DNA from: Winogradskyella aurantia
Lineage (GTDB): Bacteria > Bacteroidota > Bacteroidia > Flavobacteriales > Flavobacteriaceae
Assembly (NCBI RefSeq): GCF_002266855.1
Contig: NZ_NGJN01000003.1
Span: 310,001 to 374,000, forward strand
Reading direction: 5' to 3'
Length of the DNA stretch: 64,000 nt
Under the pieces are notes generated by a model, which searched no databases, was not told the origin of the DNA, and worked only from the letters and a program-made list of their open reading frames with translations. Below, in pieces: positions 36,425 to 46,095 of the stretch; the stretch's first letter is position 1; each line of letters opens with the position of its first letter. A program made the position numbers and the translations under genes.

Positions 36425-38635
36425 TTAGTTTTTTACGGACGTGGCAACCTTATTCTTTATGGAATAGGTCATTTTTAAATCATTGAGCACGTTCAAGGCC
36501 TCTTCAATGTAAACATCTTTTGCTAAACCTTCGTGCCATCTTCTACGCTTCTCCTTAAGTATCGTATCTTTTTCCATCAATTTCATTTCATAAGGCAAGG
36601 AGGAAAAGGTTAAATCTGTCTGGTATTCTGAAAGCTTTTCAAAACGCTTTGCTTCTTCTTCATTAAGGTCCATATCGTTACGATATTTATCGTAATTAAG
36701 CGAATACGATTCGCGATCTTGTATTTTCTTCACCCATTTAGCATTGGCATCAATTAGCTTCAGTTGTTCATTTGCCGCCATACGTTCTTTACTTTTACTT
36801 ATAGTAGTGTCATAGTCAAAATAATTACTCCATAATTCATAATCAACGGCATCTATCTTATCCCAAGGCAAAGGGTTTTCTTGGTCTTTTTCTCCAATGT
36901 TAATATAACTATAGCGATCTGGTACCACGACATCACTCTTAACGCCTTCTAATTGGGTTGAACCACCATTAATACGATAAAACTTCTGGGTCGTAAATTT
37001 CAGGGCACCCATATCACCGTTGGAATTATTTCTCACCATACGATTTAAATCCAACACATTTTGAACAGTCCCTTTTCCATAAGTTTGTTTACTACCAATA
37101 ACTATGGCACGCTTATAATCTTGCATGGCTGCAGCTAAAATTTCAGATGCTGATGCTGACAATTCATTGACAAGCACCACCAATGGACCGTCCCATATAA
37201 TACTTTTATCACGATCCTCTAAAACTTCCTTAGGCTCAGTTGTTGTCTTTACCTGAACTACTGGACCATCTTCTATAAATAACCCCACAATATCCACAAC
37301 TGTCTGCAAAGAACCGCCACCATTATTCCTTAAATCAAGAACCAGGCCTTCCATTCCTTGTTGTTTAAGTCTAATAATCTCTTGCTTTATATCCGAAGCC
37401 GCGTTGCGCTTGTTATAGTCTTCAAAATTTATATAGAACTTTGGCAAATTAATGACCCCAAAGGTTTTACCATCCTTCTCTACAATGGAGGATTTTGCGT
37501 ACGTTTCTTCCAGCTCAACAATATCACGTGTTATTTTAATATCTACAATAGTGCCATCCACACGTTTTAGGGTAAGCGTAACTACGGTTCCTTTTGGGCC
37601 CTTAATTAATTTTATAGCATCGTCTAATCGCATACCCACGATATTAACGGCTTCAATTTCGTCTTGCTGTCTAACCTTTAAAATTTGGTCACCTACCTCA
37701 AGCTGATTGGCGCGCCATGCCGGACCTCCACTGATAATCTCATTAACAATAACAGCATCTCTTTTTTTCTGTAGCCGCGCCCCTATACCTTCAAAATTTC
37801 CTGACATAGCGACATCAAAACGGTCTTTATCCTCGGGAGCAAAGTAAAAGGTATGTGGGTCAAATTCCTCAACAATAGCATTGATATAAACTGCAAACCA
37901 ATCTTTACGTTGTCTCTCGTCGATGAAATCGTAGAGCTCATCCAAAGACTGTCGCGTATCGTTGCGTGCTTCTTCTTCTATCTCTTTAAGGGTGGCCTTA
38001 GCAGCGGCCTTCTTCTTTTTTGATGACAGCTCTTTCTCAGAAACATCTTTGGGTTCTTCAGAAGTCCATGTACCATCACTTAGTTCAATGCCATCTATAT
38101 TTGAATCTCTCTGGGCTAGCGCTTCATCATAATTAGCTATAGTTGAGAATTTTAGTTGTTGCCTCCAACGCTCTTTCATTTCACGCTTATTATTGGCATA
38201 TTCTAATTCGTCATAATTCGTCGAGTACTCCTCCTCTATTGAAAAATCAAATGGTTTATCTAAAATTTCGGTATAAATTTTCTTTGATTCGGCTATCCGT
38301 TCTAAGAGACGCTGATGGGTAAGATTGAAAAACGTTAAATCGTAAGCCTTAATCTGATCATCAATCTCATTTTTGTAAGCTTCAAATTCTTTTATATCAG
38401 AGGCATAAAAATAACGTTTAAAAGGGTCTAATTGTACCAAATAATCGTCAAAGACATTCTCCGAAAATTCATCATTGATATCCCTTGGGTCAAAATGGCC
38501 TTGCTCAAGAACGTAGGTAATTAACTGAATTAATAATTTATCCTTATCTGGATTATCGAATGTTTTATTTGTAAAACTGCATGATGCAAATGCAATCAGG
38601 AGAGCTAGCAACAAAAACTTATAATTCCCTTTCAT
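36425..38635 (-). CDS. Carboxy-terminal (tail-specific) processing protease
   Basis: This 736-residue lipoprotein is an S41-type protease (Tsp/Prc family) that trims or degrades periplasmic proteins. The ATG at 38635 starts the signal MKGNYKFLLLALLIAF with lipobox ASC. A TTG at 38644 is open but not needed. The PDZ domain is around VNEIISGGPAWRANQLEVGDQIL split across its loops. The catalytic Ser is in NELSASASEI and the Lys in KQTYGKGTVQ. The C-terminal Tsp-specific domain (DUF3340-like) is present. An Ala/Lys-rich segment around residues 198-218 is a lineage insert. Confidence 0.93.
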   Translation of the reverse strand: MKGNYKFLLLALLIAFASCSFTNKTFDNPDKDKLLIQLITYVLEQGHFDPRDINDEFSENVFDDYLVQLDPFKRYFYASDIKEFEAYKNEIDDQIKAYDLTFFNLTHQRLLERIAESKKIYTEILDKPFDFSIEEEYSTNYDELEYANNKREMKERWRQQLKFSTIANYDEALAQRDSNIDGIELSDGTWTSEEPKDVSEKELSSKKKKAAAKATLKEIEEEARNDTRQSLDELYDFIDERQRKDWFAVYINAIVEEFDPHTFYFAPEDKDRFDVAMSGNFEGIGARLQKKRDAVIVNEIISGGPAWRANQLEVGDQILKVRQQDEIEAVNIVGMRLDDAIKLIKGPKGTVVTLTLKRVDGTIVDIKITRDIVELEETYAKSSIVEKDGKTFGVINLPKFYINFEDYNKRNAASDIKQEIIRLKQQGMEGLVLDLRNNGGGSLQTVVDIVGLFIEDGPVVQVKTTTEPKEVLEDRDKSIIWDGPLVVLVNELSASASEILAAAMQDYKRAIVIGSKQTYGKGTVQNVLDLNRMVRNNSNGDMGALKFTTQKFYRINGGSTQLEGVKSDVVVPDRYSYINIGEKDQENPLPWDKIDAVDYELWSNYFDYDTTISKSKERMAANEQLKLIDANAKWVKKIQDRESYSLNYDKYRNDMDLNEEEAKRFEKLSEYQTDLTFSSLPYEMKLMEKDTILKEKRRRWHEGLAKDVYIEEALNVLNDLKMTYSIKNKVATSVKN

Positions 38636-38880
38636 GTTTTCCAATTTTAATTAATGTTAAAGCAAAATACACCACTTAATAAAATCCATTTTACTATACA
38701 ATTCATTAAGTGCTTGTTAGTTGTGCTTTAGACACTTTAAGTAGGTTATCAAATTTTCACTAAAATAGAAGAAAAAACCGTGCCATAAAAAAACGAGGCA
38801 CTAATTTTTTGTTAAACAGCAGTTTTAAATCTGTTCTGATGCTTTTTAGTATTTTTACCGCATAAATATGTATTTCAACT

Positions 38881-39654
38881 ATGGCCAAACGTCCTTTAAT
38901 TCTTGTAACCAATGATGACGGCATTACCGCACCCGGACTGCGCACCTTGATAAGTGTCATGCACAAATTGGGCGATGTGGTTGTTGTGGCACCAGATAGT
39001 CCACAAAGTGCCATGGGTCATGCTATTACCATAAACTCAACACTGCATTTGGAAAAAGTTACGATTGATGGCAAACAGCCTGAATACAGCTGCTCAGGCA
39101 CCCCAGCAGATTGTGTAAAATTGGCCGTCAATGAAATTTTGGACAGGAGGCCAGATATTTGCGTTTCTGGCATCAATCATGGCTCAAATTCCTCAATAAA
39201 CGTGATTTATTCTGGCACCATGAGTGCTGCATTGGAAGCTGGCATAGAAGGTATACCAGCTATTGGTTTTTCTTTATTAGATTACAATTGGAATGCTAAT
39301 TTTGAGCATTGTAAATCCTTTGTGGAAATTATAACACGCGAAGTTCTTTCCCATGGTTTGGCGGATGGGGTCGTATTAAATGTCAATATTCCGAATCTCG
39401 AAAAAAAAGCGATTAAAGGAGTTAAGGTGTGTAGGCAAGCTAGAGCGAATTGGAAGGAAGAATTTGACAAACGCACCAACCCTATGGGCCGGGAATATTA
39501 TTGGCTTACAGGTAAATTCGTAAATATGGATAATGGTGAAGATACAGATGAGTGGGCACTTGCCAATGGCTATGTATCAGTAGTTCCCGTGCAGTTTGAT
39601 TTAACGGCCCACCATACTATCAGAAGCATAAATACTTGGAAATTAAATGACTAA
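38881..39654 (+). CDS. surE: 5'/3'-nucleotidase SurE
   Basis: This 257-residue metal-dependent phosphatase acts on nucleoside monophosphates. LVTNDDGITAPGL holds the Asp-Asp metal pair. PDSPQSAMGHAIT, CSGTPADCVKLA and SGINHGSN complete the active site. It overlaps the next small gene by 8 bp, so the two are translated together. Upstream of the ATG is a TATTTTTA sequence, a weak -7 candidate. Confidence 0.96.
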   Translation: MAKRPLILVTNDDGITAPGLRTLISVMHKLGDVVVVAPDSPQSAMGHAITINSTLHLEKVTIDGKQPEYSCSGTPADCVKLAVNEILDRRPDICVSGINHGSNSSINVIYSGTMSAALEAGIEGIPAIGFSLLDYNWNANFEHCKSFVEIITREVLSHGLADGVVLNVNIPNLEKKAIKGVKVCRQARANWKEEFDKRTNPMGREYYWLTGKFVNMDNGEDTDEWALANGYVSVVPVQFDLTAHHTIRSINTWKLND

Positions 39655-39934
39655 AAAAGATATTATAATAGGATTTGGCGTCGGTATTATTGCTACTATT
39701 TTTGGTTTGGTTTTTGCCGTTCAAATTTTTGGAGATTCTGATAATTGGGGCCTTGTCATTGAACGTGCTATTTCGGAAGGCTTTCTAACTAAATTGATGA
39801 GCATAGGTGCTCTTTTAAACCTTGGTGCCTTTTTTGTATTTTTAAAGAAGAAGCAAGACAATAGAGCTAAAGGTGTTCTTATAGCAACCCTTTTCGTCTT
39901 TGTAGTAACCATGGTCATAAAATTCTCAAGTTAA
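39647..39934 (+). CDS. Small inner-membrane protein, three helices
   Basis: This 95-residue protein has three hydrophobic segments (IIIGFGVGIIATIFGLVFAV, about residues 6-25; LMSIGALLNLGAFFVFL, 50-66; GVLIATLFVFVVTMVI, 76-91). The start overlaps surE by 8 bp, and lpxB begins 1 bp after its stop, so all three genes are coupled. I do not recognise a named family. Position suggests a link with lipid A synthesis or simply shared expression. Confidence 0.8.
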   Translation: MTKKDIIIGFGVGIIATIFGLVFAVQIFGDSDNWGLVIERAISEGFLTKLMSIGALLNLGAFFVFLKKKQDNRAKGVLIATLFVFVVTMVIKFSS

Positions 39935-39935
39935 G

Positions 39936-41054
39936 ATGAAGTATTACATCATTGCTGGTGAAGCTTCTGGTGATTTGCATGGGTCAAATCTCATGAAGGC
40001 TTTGTTGAGGCAAGATTCTACTGCAGACTTTAGGTTTTGGGGTGGTGATTTGATGGCGGCAGTTGGAGGGCAATTAGTTATGCACTACAAAGAGCGCTCG
40101 TTTATGGGTTTTGCCGAAGTTCTATTGAACCTGCGTAAAATTTTAGGACTTATAAAGTTCTGTAAAGACGACATTGAATCCTTTAGGCCAGATGTTATTA
40201 TCTTCATAGACAATTCTGGATTTAATCTTAGAATCGCGAAATGGGCCAAGGCCCGACATTTTAAAACCCATTACTATATATCCCCTCAGGTATGGGCCTC
40301 TAGAGCTGGTCGCGTAGAGAAAATAAAACGTGACATTGACGAAATGTATGTCATTCTCCCTTTTGAAAAGGCCTTTTATAAATCCCATAACGTCGATGTA
40401 CACTTTGTTGGTCATCCGCTAATTGACGCCATAGCCAATCGTCCTTTGGTTGATGAACAGACCTTTAGAAAGACACATAAGCTAGACAATAGGCCTATAA
40501 TCGCCTTATTACCTGGCAGTAGAAAGCAAGAAATCACTAAAATGCTTGGCGTAATGCTAAGCTTGGTAAAGGATTTCGAGGATTTTCAATTTGTCATTGC
40601 CGGTGCACCAAGTCAGGATTACAGTTTTTACCAAAACTTTATAAAAGAGGGTAATGTGTCATTTATATCGAATAAAACCTATGATCTATTGAGTATGTCC
40701 TTCGCTGCATTGGTCACCTCAGGTACAGCAACATTAGAAACGGCCTTATTTAAGGTTCCTCAGGTGGTTTGCTACAAAGCCAATGCAATTTCCTACTACA
40801 TCGCCAAGCAGATTATTACCCTAAAGTTTATATCATTGGTCAACTTGATTATGGATCGCGAAGTGGTTACGGAGTTAATTCAAGGTAACCTAAACAAAAA
40901 GCGTTTAAAACAAGAGCTTTCTGCAATCTTAAGCGCCGATAGACGCGAGCAATTATTTTTGGATTATTACGAATTGGAACAAAAACTTGGTGGGAAAGGG
41001 GCAAGTGACAAAGCTGCAAAATTAATTTACAATTCCATTACCTCTAATGAATAG
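39936..41054 (+). CDS. lpxB: Lipid-A-disaccharide synthase
   Basis: This 372-residue GT19 enzyme joins lipid X and UDP-2,3-diacylglucosamine at the membrane surface. YYIIAGEASGDLHG is the N-terminal signature; the FIDNSGFNLRIAK region, HYYISPQVWASRAGRV, FVGHPLID and LLPGSRKQEI follow in the family order. SGTATLETAL is the late nucleotide-side motif. Its presence shows that the organism makes lipid A. Confidence 0.96.
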   Translation: MKYYIIAGEASGDLHGSNLMKALLRQDSTADFRFWGGDLMAAVGGQLVMHYKERSFMGFAEVLLNLRKILGLIKFCKDDIESFRPDVIIFIDNSGFNLRIAKWAKARHFKTHYYISPQVWASRAGRVEKIKRDIDEMYVILPFEKAFYKSHNVDVHFVGHPLIDAIANRPLVDEQTFRKTHKLDNRPIIALLPGSRKQEITKMLGVMLSLVKDFEDFQFVIAGAPSQDYSFYQNFIKEGNVSFISNKTYDLLSMSFAALVTSGTATLETALFKVPQVVCYKANAISYYIAKQIITLKFISLVNLIMDREVVTELIQGNLNKKRLKQELSAILSADRREQLFLDYYELEQKLGGKGASDKAAKLIYNSITSNE

Positions 41055-41556
41055 ACTATTACCGCTTCTTTTGCTTCTTATGATACTAAGTAGTTGTAAA
41101 TCTAAAAAGAACTACAGCTCTAAAACACAGCCAAAACGGAGCCTAAATGTAACGGCTGATTCTAAGCCGGGAGAGGAAGCTATGGCAATTGTTGACTACG
41201 CAAAAACCTTTGATGGTACACGCTATAAATACGGCGGTACTACAAAGCGTGGTATGGACTGCTCTGGACTCATTTATACAAGTTTCAAGGCACATGACAT
41301 TAGCTTACCAAGAACCACAAGAGATTTATCTAGCACTGGTGACTGGGTAGACCTAAAGGAGGTGACCATAGGAGATTTGGTCTTTTTCGCTACAAAAAAA
41401 AATAGTAGAAAAGTAAATCATGTCGGTATCGTGACGGATGTTAGGCCTGGACATGTAGAATTTATCCATGCCTCTACCAGCCAGGGTGTTATCATTTCTT
41501 CCCTCGCCGAACGTTATTGGTACTTTGCCTTCGTACAGGCACGTCGTATTTTATAA
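41047..41556 (+). CDS. NlpC/P60 lipoprotein peptidase (C40)
   Basis: This 169-residue lipoprotein has signal MNRLLPLLLLLMILSSC with Cys17 as lipid site, then a short linker and an NlpC/P60 domain. The catalytic residues are Cys72 (DCSGLIY), His125 (NHVGIV) and His141 (FIHAS). It probably cuts peptidoglycan stem peptides (gamma-D-Glu-diamino acid type). The start overlaps lpxB by 8 bp. Confidence 0.93.
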   Translation: MNRLLPLLLLLMILSSCKSKKNYSSKTQPKRSLNVTADSKPGEEAMAIVDYAKTFDGTRYKYGGTTKRGMDCSGLIYTSFKAHDISLPRTTRDLSSTGDWVDLKEVTIGDLVFFATKKNSRKVNHVGIVTDVRPGHVEFIHASTSQGVIISSLAERYWYFAFVQARRIL

Positions 41557-41585
41557 CAACTTTTTTATATTAGTAACTCATAATC

Positions 41586-43616
41586 ATGAGGTTACTAAAT
41601 TTTAATATCATCAAATTATTTGTATGCTTGGCTTTAGGCATTATATCAGGCCATTGGCTACGGCTAGATACTAATTTGGTAATTTATACTTCGGTTGTAC
41701 TAGTCATCGCTACGGGAATTTACTGGTTTACACTTCACAACAAGATAGTTAAAGCACCTTATTTTGGGCTATTGATTTATGTCTGTATGTACAGTTTGGG
41801 CATTTCGGGCTATGCTGTTCATAACGATAAAAAAAGACCTAACCACTATACCAACCTCAAGCCTAATGATAGGGCTCAAGAATTTGTCTTACAAATCAAC
41901 GAACGGCTAAAACCAGATAATTATAACTATAAATATATTGTAGATGTTCTCACGTTCAACAATCAAAAAGCCGAAGGCCGATTACTAATAAATATTAGAA
42001 AGGACAGTCTATTTCATGGTTTTAATGTAGATGACACATTTTATACCCTAGCACCATTAGAGGAAATCCGTAAACCCTTAAATCCACATCAATTTGATTA
42101 CAGCAAATACCTGGAACTAAAACAAGTCTATCATCAGCTCTATTTAGAACAACAATCCTTAAACCTTTTAAACGAACCTTCAATCACCATATATGGTTAT
42201 GCCGATAGGCTAAGGACAATGATCAATACTAACTTAAAATCAGCGGGTTTTGAGCCAAATACCCTAAACATTATCAATGCCTTGTTACTGGGCCAACGAC
42301 AAGACATAGATAAGGATACTTACAATAATTACGTCAACTCGGGCACCATTCATATTTTAGCGGTTTCAGGGCTCCATGTGGGTATAATTCTTTTAATTCT
42401 CAACGTTTTACTTAAACCTGTTCTTTACATTAACTACGGCCATATTATTCGACCTCTAATTATAGTGACCATGTTATGGGCATTTGCTATTGTTGCCGGT
42501 CTGTCACCCTCAGTAACCCGTGCTGTTACTATGTTTAGCATCATTAGTATAGCGATGCACCTGAAAAGACCAACAAACATTTACAATACCCTAGTGATTT
42601 CGGCATTTGTGATACTATTGTTTAAACCTACATTTTTATTTGAGGTGGGATTCCAAATGAGTTATTTAGCCGTACTTGGCATTGTTAGTATTCAGCCCAT
42701 ACTATATAAAGGTCTCGTTTTCAATTATTGGATATCGGATAAGCTATGGCAGATTTTTACAGTAACCATTGCTGCACAATTTGGTGTTGCGCCGATTGGC
42801 TTGTATTACTTTCATCAGTTTCCAGGTCTGTTCTTTATATCCAATCTTGTGGTTATTCCATTTTTGGGACTTATACTGGGTTTTGGTTTATTAGTTATTG
42901 GCCTGGCTCTTTCCAACGCCTTACCCCGTGTTTTAGTCACCGCCTATAGTGGCATCATTGAAGGGCTCAACACCTTTATTTCTTGGGTTGCACAATTTGA
43001 GAATTTTCTGCTTCGTGATATTCCATTTTCACTGCTCCAAGTGCTATTGAGCTACCTTATCATTATAGCTTTGGTACAGACCTATAGATTTAAAAATTTT
43101 AGATGGCTAGCTTTTGGCTTAGTTGGTATTATTTGTTTTCAAAGTCTAGGCCTTATCCAAAAATTCGAAAATAAAAAAGAGGGGTTTATTATTTTCAATA
43201 AAAGTCGTTATACCTTGATTGGCCAACGTTCTGGCAATTATTTAAAAGTTGACCATAATCTCGATTCTCTTCGCCTTAAAAACGATAGGGTAATTCAGAA
43301 TTACAAACTAGGAGAAGGCATTAAAACGGTTTCCAAAGACTCCCTCGAAATGGTTTATCAATATAAAGAACATACGTTGTTAGTTATTGATAGTCTCGGC
43401 ATTTACAAAGGCTTATCGTTTGAACCGGAATTTGTACTTTTACGGAACTCCCCCAAGATAAACTTAAATCGACTTTTAGACAGCTTAAGGCCACAAACCA
43501 TTATTGCTGATGGCAGTAATTATAAATCTTATGTTCGCCGCTGGAAACAAACTTGTTCAGAAAAAAACATCCCTTTCCATCCAACCAATGAAAAGGGTGC
43601 TTTTATATTGGAATGA
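41586..43616 (+). CDS. ComEC/Rec2-type DNA uptake channel protein
   Basis: This 676-residue polytopic membrane protein belongs to the ComEC family of DNA-uptake channels. Helices near the start precede an OB-like soluble domain (about 90-200), then the competence domain with INALLLGQRQDID, SGTIHILAVSGLHVGIIL and AGLSPSVTRA. The final 150 residues have FEPEFVLLRNSPKINL but no HxHxDH, so the metallo-beta-lactamase nuclease domain found in Bacillus ComEC is absent. Whether the organism is transformable cannot be said. Confidence 0.9.
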   Translation: MRLLNFNIIKLFVCLALGIISGHWLRLDTNLVIYTSVVLVIATGIYWFTLHNKIVKAPYFGLLIYVCMYSLGISGYAVHNDKKRPNHYTNLKPNDRAQEFVLQINERLKPDNYNYKYIVDVLTFNNQKAEGRLLINIRKDSLFHGFNVDDTFYTLAPLEEIRKPLNPHQFDYSKYLELKQVYHQLYLEQQSLNLLNEPSITIYGYADRLRTMINTNLKSAGFEPNTLNIINALLLGQRQDIDKDTYNNYVNSGTIHILAVSGLHVGIILLILNVLLKPVLYINYGHIIRPLIIVTMLWAFAIVAGLSPSVTRAVTMFSIISIAMHLKRPTNIYNTLVISAFVILLFKPTFLFEVGFQMSYLAVLGIVSIQPILYKGLVFNYWISDKLWQIFTVTIAAQFGVAPIGLYYFHQFPGLFFISNLVVIPFLGLILGFGLLVIGLALSNALPRVLVTAYSGIIEGLNTFISWVAQFENFLLRDIPFSLLQVLLSYLIIIALVQTYRFKNFRWLAFGLVGIICFQSLGLIQKFENKKEGFIIFNKSRYTLIGQRSGNYLKVDHNLDSLRLKNDRVIQNYKLGEGIKTVSKDSLEMVYQYKEHTLLVIDSLGIYKGLSFEPEFVLLRNSPKINLNRLLDSLRPQTIIADGSNYKSYVRRWKQTCSEKNIPFHPTNEKGAFILE

Positions 43617-43624
43617 AATATGCA

Positions 43625-44176
43625 TTACTCCTTAAAGCTCGGCTTAAATGCCTTGTAATAATCGTTAAATTGTTCTTGTGTCTTCATATCCTTGTGCTTA
43701 TCATTTTTAAACAGCTTCAGGTATAATTCTAACTGCTGTGGCTTTAAGTAACCCGTCACAGGCGTAATATAATTGGCCTGTTCGTCAAAGAATACCATTG
43801 TAGGATATGCATTAATCCTTAAAAATCTTGCGAATTCATGTGCGCTATTGCGCCTATTGGCTTTAGCTGGGTCGTAGTTTGGATTGCCAAAGGTCTTGTC
43901 CTTATAATTAACCGTAGCATTTCCTTCACCGTTAAACTTAACGGCATAGTAATTGGTATTGATGTAATCTATAACATCAGCATTACCAAAAGTATTCTTA
44001 TCTAACATTTTACATGGCCCACACCATACGGTATAAACATCCATAATGATTTTTTTGGGCTCTTTTTCCTGCAGTGCTATAGCCTCCTCCATACTAACCC
44101 ATTTAATCTCTTGGGCTGTACCTTTTAGAGAAAAGGCCACCAAAAAGAATATAGCAAAAGTTAATTTATTTATCAT
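43625..44176 (-). CDS. Secreted thioredoxin-like protein
   Basis: This 183-residue protein has a signal peptide (MINKLTFAIFFLVAFSLKGTAQ) and a thioredoxin fold. The active site WCGPCK is at 51-56 and the cis-Pro loop is AYPTMVFF. It should act in the periplasm as a disulfide reductase or isomerase. The insert GNATVNYKDKTFGNPNYDP between the active site and the cis-Pro is longer than in thioredoxin. It converges on comEC with 8 bp between the stops. Confidence 0.88.
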   Translation of the reverse strand: MINKLTFAIFFLVAFSLKGTAQEIKWVSMEEAIALQEKEPKKIIMDVYTVWCGPCKMLDKNTFGNADVIDYINTNYYAVKFNGEGNATVNYKDKTFGNPNYDPAKANRRNSAHEFARFLRINAYPTMVFFDEQANYITPVTGYLKPQQLELYLKLFKNDKHKDMKTQEQFNDYYKAFKPSFKE

Positions 44177-44208
44177 AATCGATTTGTTGCAAAATTTATA
44201 CCGAACTT

Positions 44209-44234
44209 ACAAAAAATGCTCCTTTTGAGGGAGC
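44209..44234 (-). terminator. Terminator after the POT transporter genes
   Basis: TGCTCC (44217-44222) pairs with GGAGCA (44229-44234). Read on the minus strand the stem is followed by TTTTTTGT. It separates the transporter gene from the thioredoxin-like gene. Confidence 0.75.
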
Positions 44235-44261
44235 ACTTTAAGTTATTTTAACGGTTTTTAC

Positions 44262-46019
44262 CTAGCGTACGCCATGCATTAATCGTTTTAAAACCGGATG
44301 TAAGAGCAACGACACAAAGCCTAGACCAATAGGAATTAGCGTGAATATCAAAAAGAAGGTAGATAGACTATAATCCTTGGTAATTTGCTCAATATCACCA
44401 CCGACGTAGTGTGCCAATTTATTACCTATGGCAATGGCCAAATAGTATACCCCAAACATGAAGGCTATCATTCTTGCAGGTATAAGTTTACTGAGATAGG
44501 ATAAGCCCATTGGCGACAAGCAAAGCTCACCCAAGGTGTGAAACAGATAGGCAAATACCAACCAAGCCATACTTAAACTAGCGCTGTCTGCTCCAGAAGG
44601 GACATTACGCGCGCCAAATGCTAAGAAAGCAAACCCTAGACCTAATAGAAAAAGACCTAAAAAATACTTTACTGAAGCCGGTGGATTGTAACGACTATCC
44701 CACCATTTTGTAAAAAGCGGCGCAAATATTATTATAAATAAGGAATTCAATATGGCAAACCATGTTACTGGTACCTCTGTTTCTGTCGCTTGATATTCAA
44801 TATAAAGCTTATAGCCAACAATAGCCCAAACAATAATAAAACTGGACCCTAGGATAATATTGGAAATACCAATGCGCTTGTATGTTTTTCTAAAAAGACT
44901 GTATAATACGTAGGTTATAATTGCTAACGGTACCACCGTTACCACTAAATCTACAATTTTAAAAAGTGTCGCGGAATTACCGGCCAGAATACGGTTGGTA
45001 AAATCCCTGGTATAAAGGGGAAGAGAGCCCGCAGCCTGTTCAAAGGCCGCCCAGAAAAACACCGTAAACAAACAAAAAATGGCGAAGGCAATCATACGAT
45101 CTCGCTCTACTTTAGCATACCTCGGAATTCGAACCACTAACAAAACAATAAAAGTAATTGCGGCAAGCAATGCGAAGAACAAGGAATTACCCATGCCTGC
45201 AATTGTAAAATTCAAGGTTTGAATATCGCCTATTTTACTTAAGGGATCATTAATTATGAAAATTAAGGCTGAAATAACAAAAACGCCAACTAAAATATAA
45301 TCTATACTTAAAAATGGGTTTCGCTTCTCATCAGGATGTGCTTTAGCCTCTGCTTCCTTTTCTTCCACAGTGAGAGCCACAGGCTTATTTCCAATATCCC
45401 CAAATAATGATTGGGCGAAATAAAATTGCAACATCCCAAGGAACATAAAGATACCCGCTAATCCAAATCCATAACTCCAACCAACTTTCTCACCTACCCA
45501 GCCACACAACATTATACCTAAGAATGCCCCGGCATTAACACCCATATAAAAAATATTATAGGCACCGTCCTTTTTTTCATCGTGACCTTCATACATTTTC
45601 GAAATGATAGACGTCATATTGGGTTTAAAAAAGCCGTTTCCTAGAATTAATAACGCGATACCTATATATAAAAATGTGGGCGTTTCAACGGCCATAGAAG
45701 CGTGACCTAAGGTCATCAGAAGAGCACCGATGACCACGGCCATACGATAACCAATTTTATTATCAGCCAGCCAACCACCAAGAAGTGGTGTGAGGTAAAC
45801 AAAAAGCGCATAGGTTCCCAGCAAGGACAAGGCTGCAGGGGTTTCCCATCCCCAACCCGGATTATCCCCTAAAATGGCACCCGTAAGAAAAATAACTAAT
45901 ATGGCACGCATTCCGTAATATGAAAAACGTTCCCACATCTCCGTAAAGAAAAGAACGAACAACCCAGCGGGATGTCCCATCACCTTTGTCTGGAAAAAAT
46001 TCTCCGTTGTTTTTGACAT
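44262..46019 (-). CDS. Peptide MFS transporter (POT/PTR2 family), 585 residues
   Basis: This is a proton-coupled di-/tripeptide importer. FFTEMWERFSYYGMRAILV carries the ExxER(F)SYYG motif of helix 1, and FYMGVNAGAFLGIMLCGWVGE matches the helix 5 family signature. The protein has about 14 hydrophobic segments, longer than its neighbour. It follows a second POT gene and a DPP-IV-type peptidase on the same strand, so the group probably imports dipeptides released outside the cell. Confidence 0.94.
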   Translation of the reverse strand: MSKTTENFFQTKVMGHPAGLFVLFFTEMWERFSYYGMRAILVIFLTGAILGDNPGWGWETPAALSLLGTYALFVYLTPLLGGWLADNKIGYRMAVVIGALLMTLGHASMAVETPTFLYIGIALLILGNGFFKPNMTSIISKMYEGHDEKKDGAYNIFYMGVNAGAFLGIMLCGWVGEKVGWSYGFGLAGIFMFLGMLQFYFAQSLFGDIGNKPVALTVEEKEAEAKAHPDEKRNPFLSIDYILVGVFVISALIFIINDPLSKIGDIQTLNFTIAGMGNSLFFALLAAITFIVLLVVRIPRYAKVERDRMIAFAIFCLFTVFFWAAFEQAAGSLPLYTRDFTNRILAGNSATLFKIVDLVVTVVPLAIITYVLYSLFRKTYKRIGISNIILGSSFIIVWAIVGYKLYIEYQATETEVPVTWFAILNSLFIIIFAPLFTKWWDSRYNPPASVKYFLGLFLLGLGFAFLAFGARNVPSGADSASLSMAWLVFAYLFHTLGELCLSPMGLSYLSKLIPARMIAFMFGVYYLAIAIGNKLAHYVGGDIEQITKDYSLSTFFLIFTLIPIGLGFVSLLLHPVLKRLMHGVR

Positions 46020-46040
46020 GATTTTTAGAATTTAGTTAGT

Positions 46041-46081
46041 ATAGAAAAACCCTTGTATGGTATATTACAGTTACAAGGGTT
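46041..46081 (-). terminator. Hairpin between the two POT genes
   Basis: AACCCTTGTA (46048-46057) pairs perfectly with TACAAGGGTT (46072-46081). On the minus strand TTTTCTAT follows. This may terminate part of the transcription, so the downstream transporter would be made at a lower level or use its own promoter. Confidence 0.55.
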
Positions 46082-46095
46082 ATGATTTAAATATT

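Noticed and set aside
38854..38861. -7 box for surE (TATTTTTA)
   Set aside because: The last base departs from TAnnTTTG and no -33 element is visible, so it is not listed as a feature.
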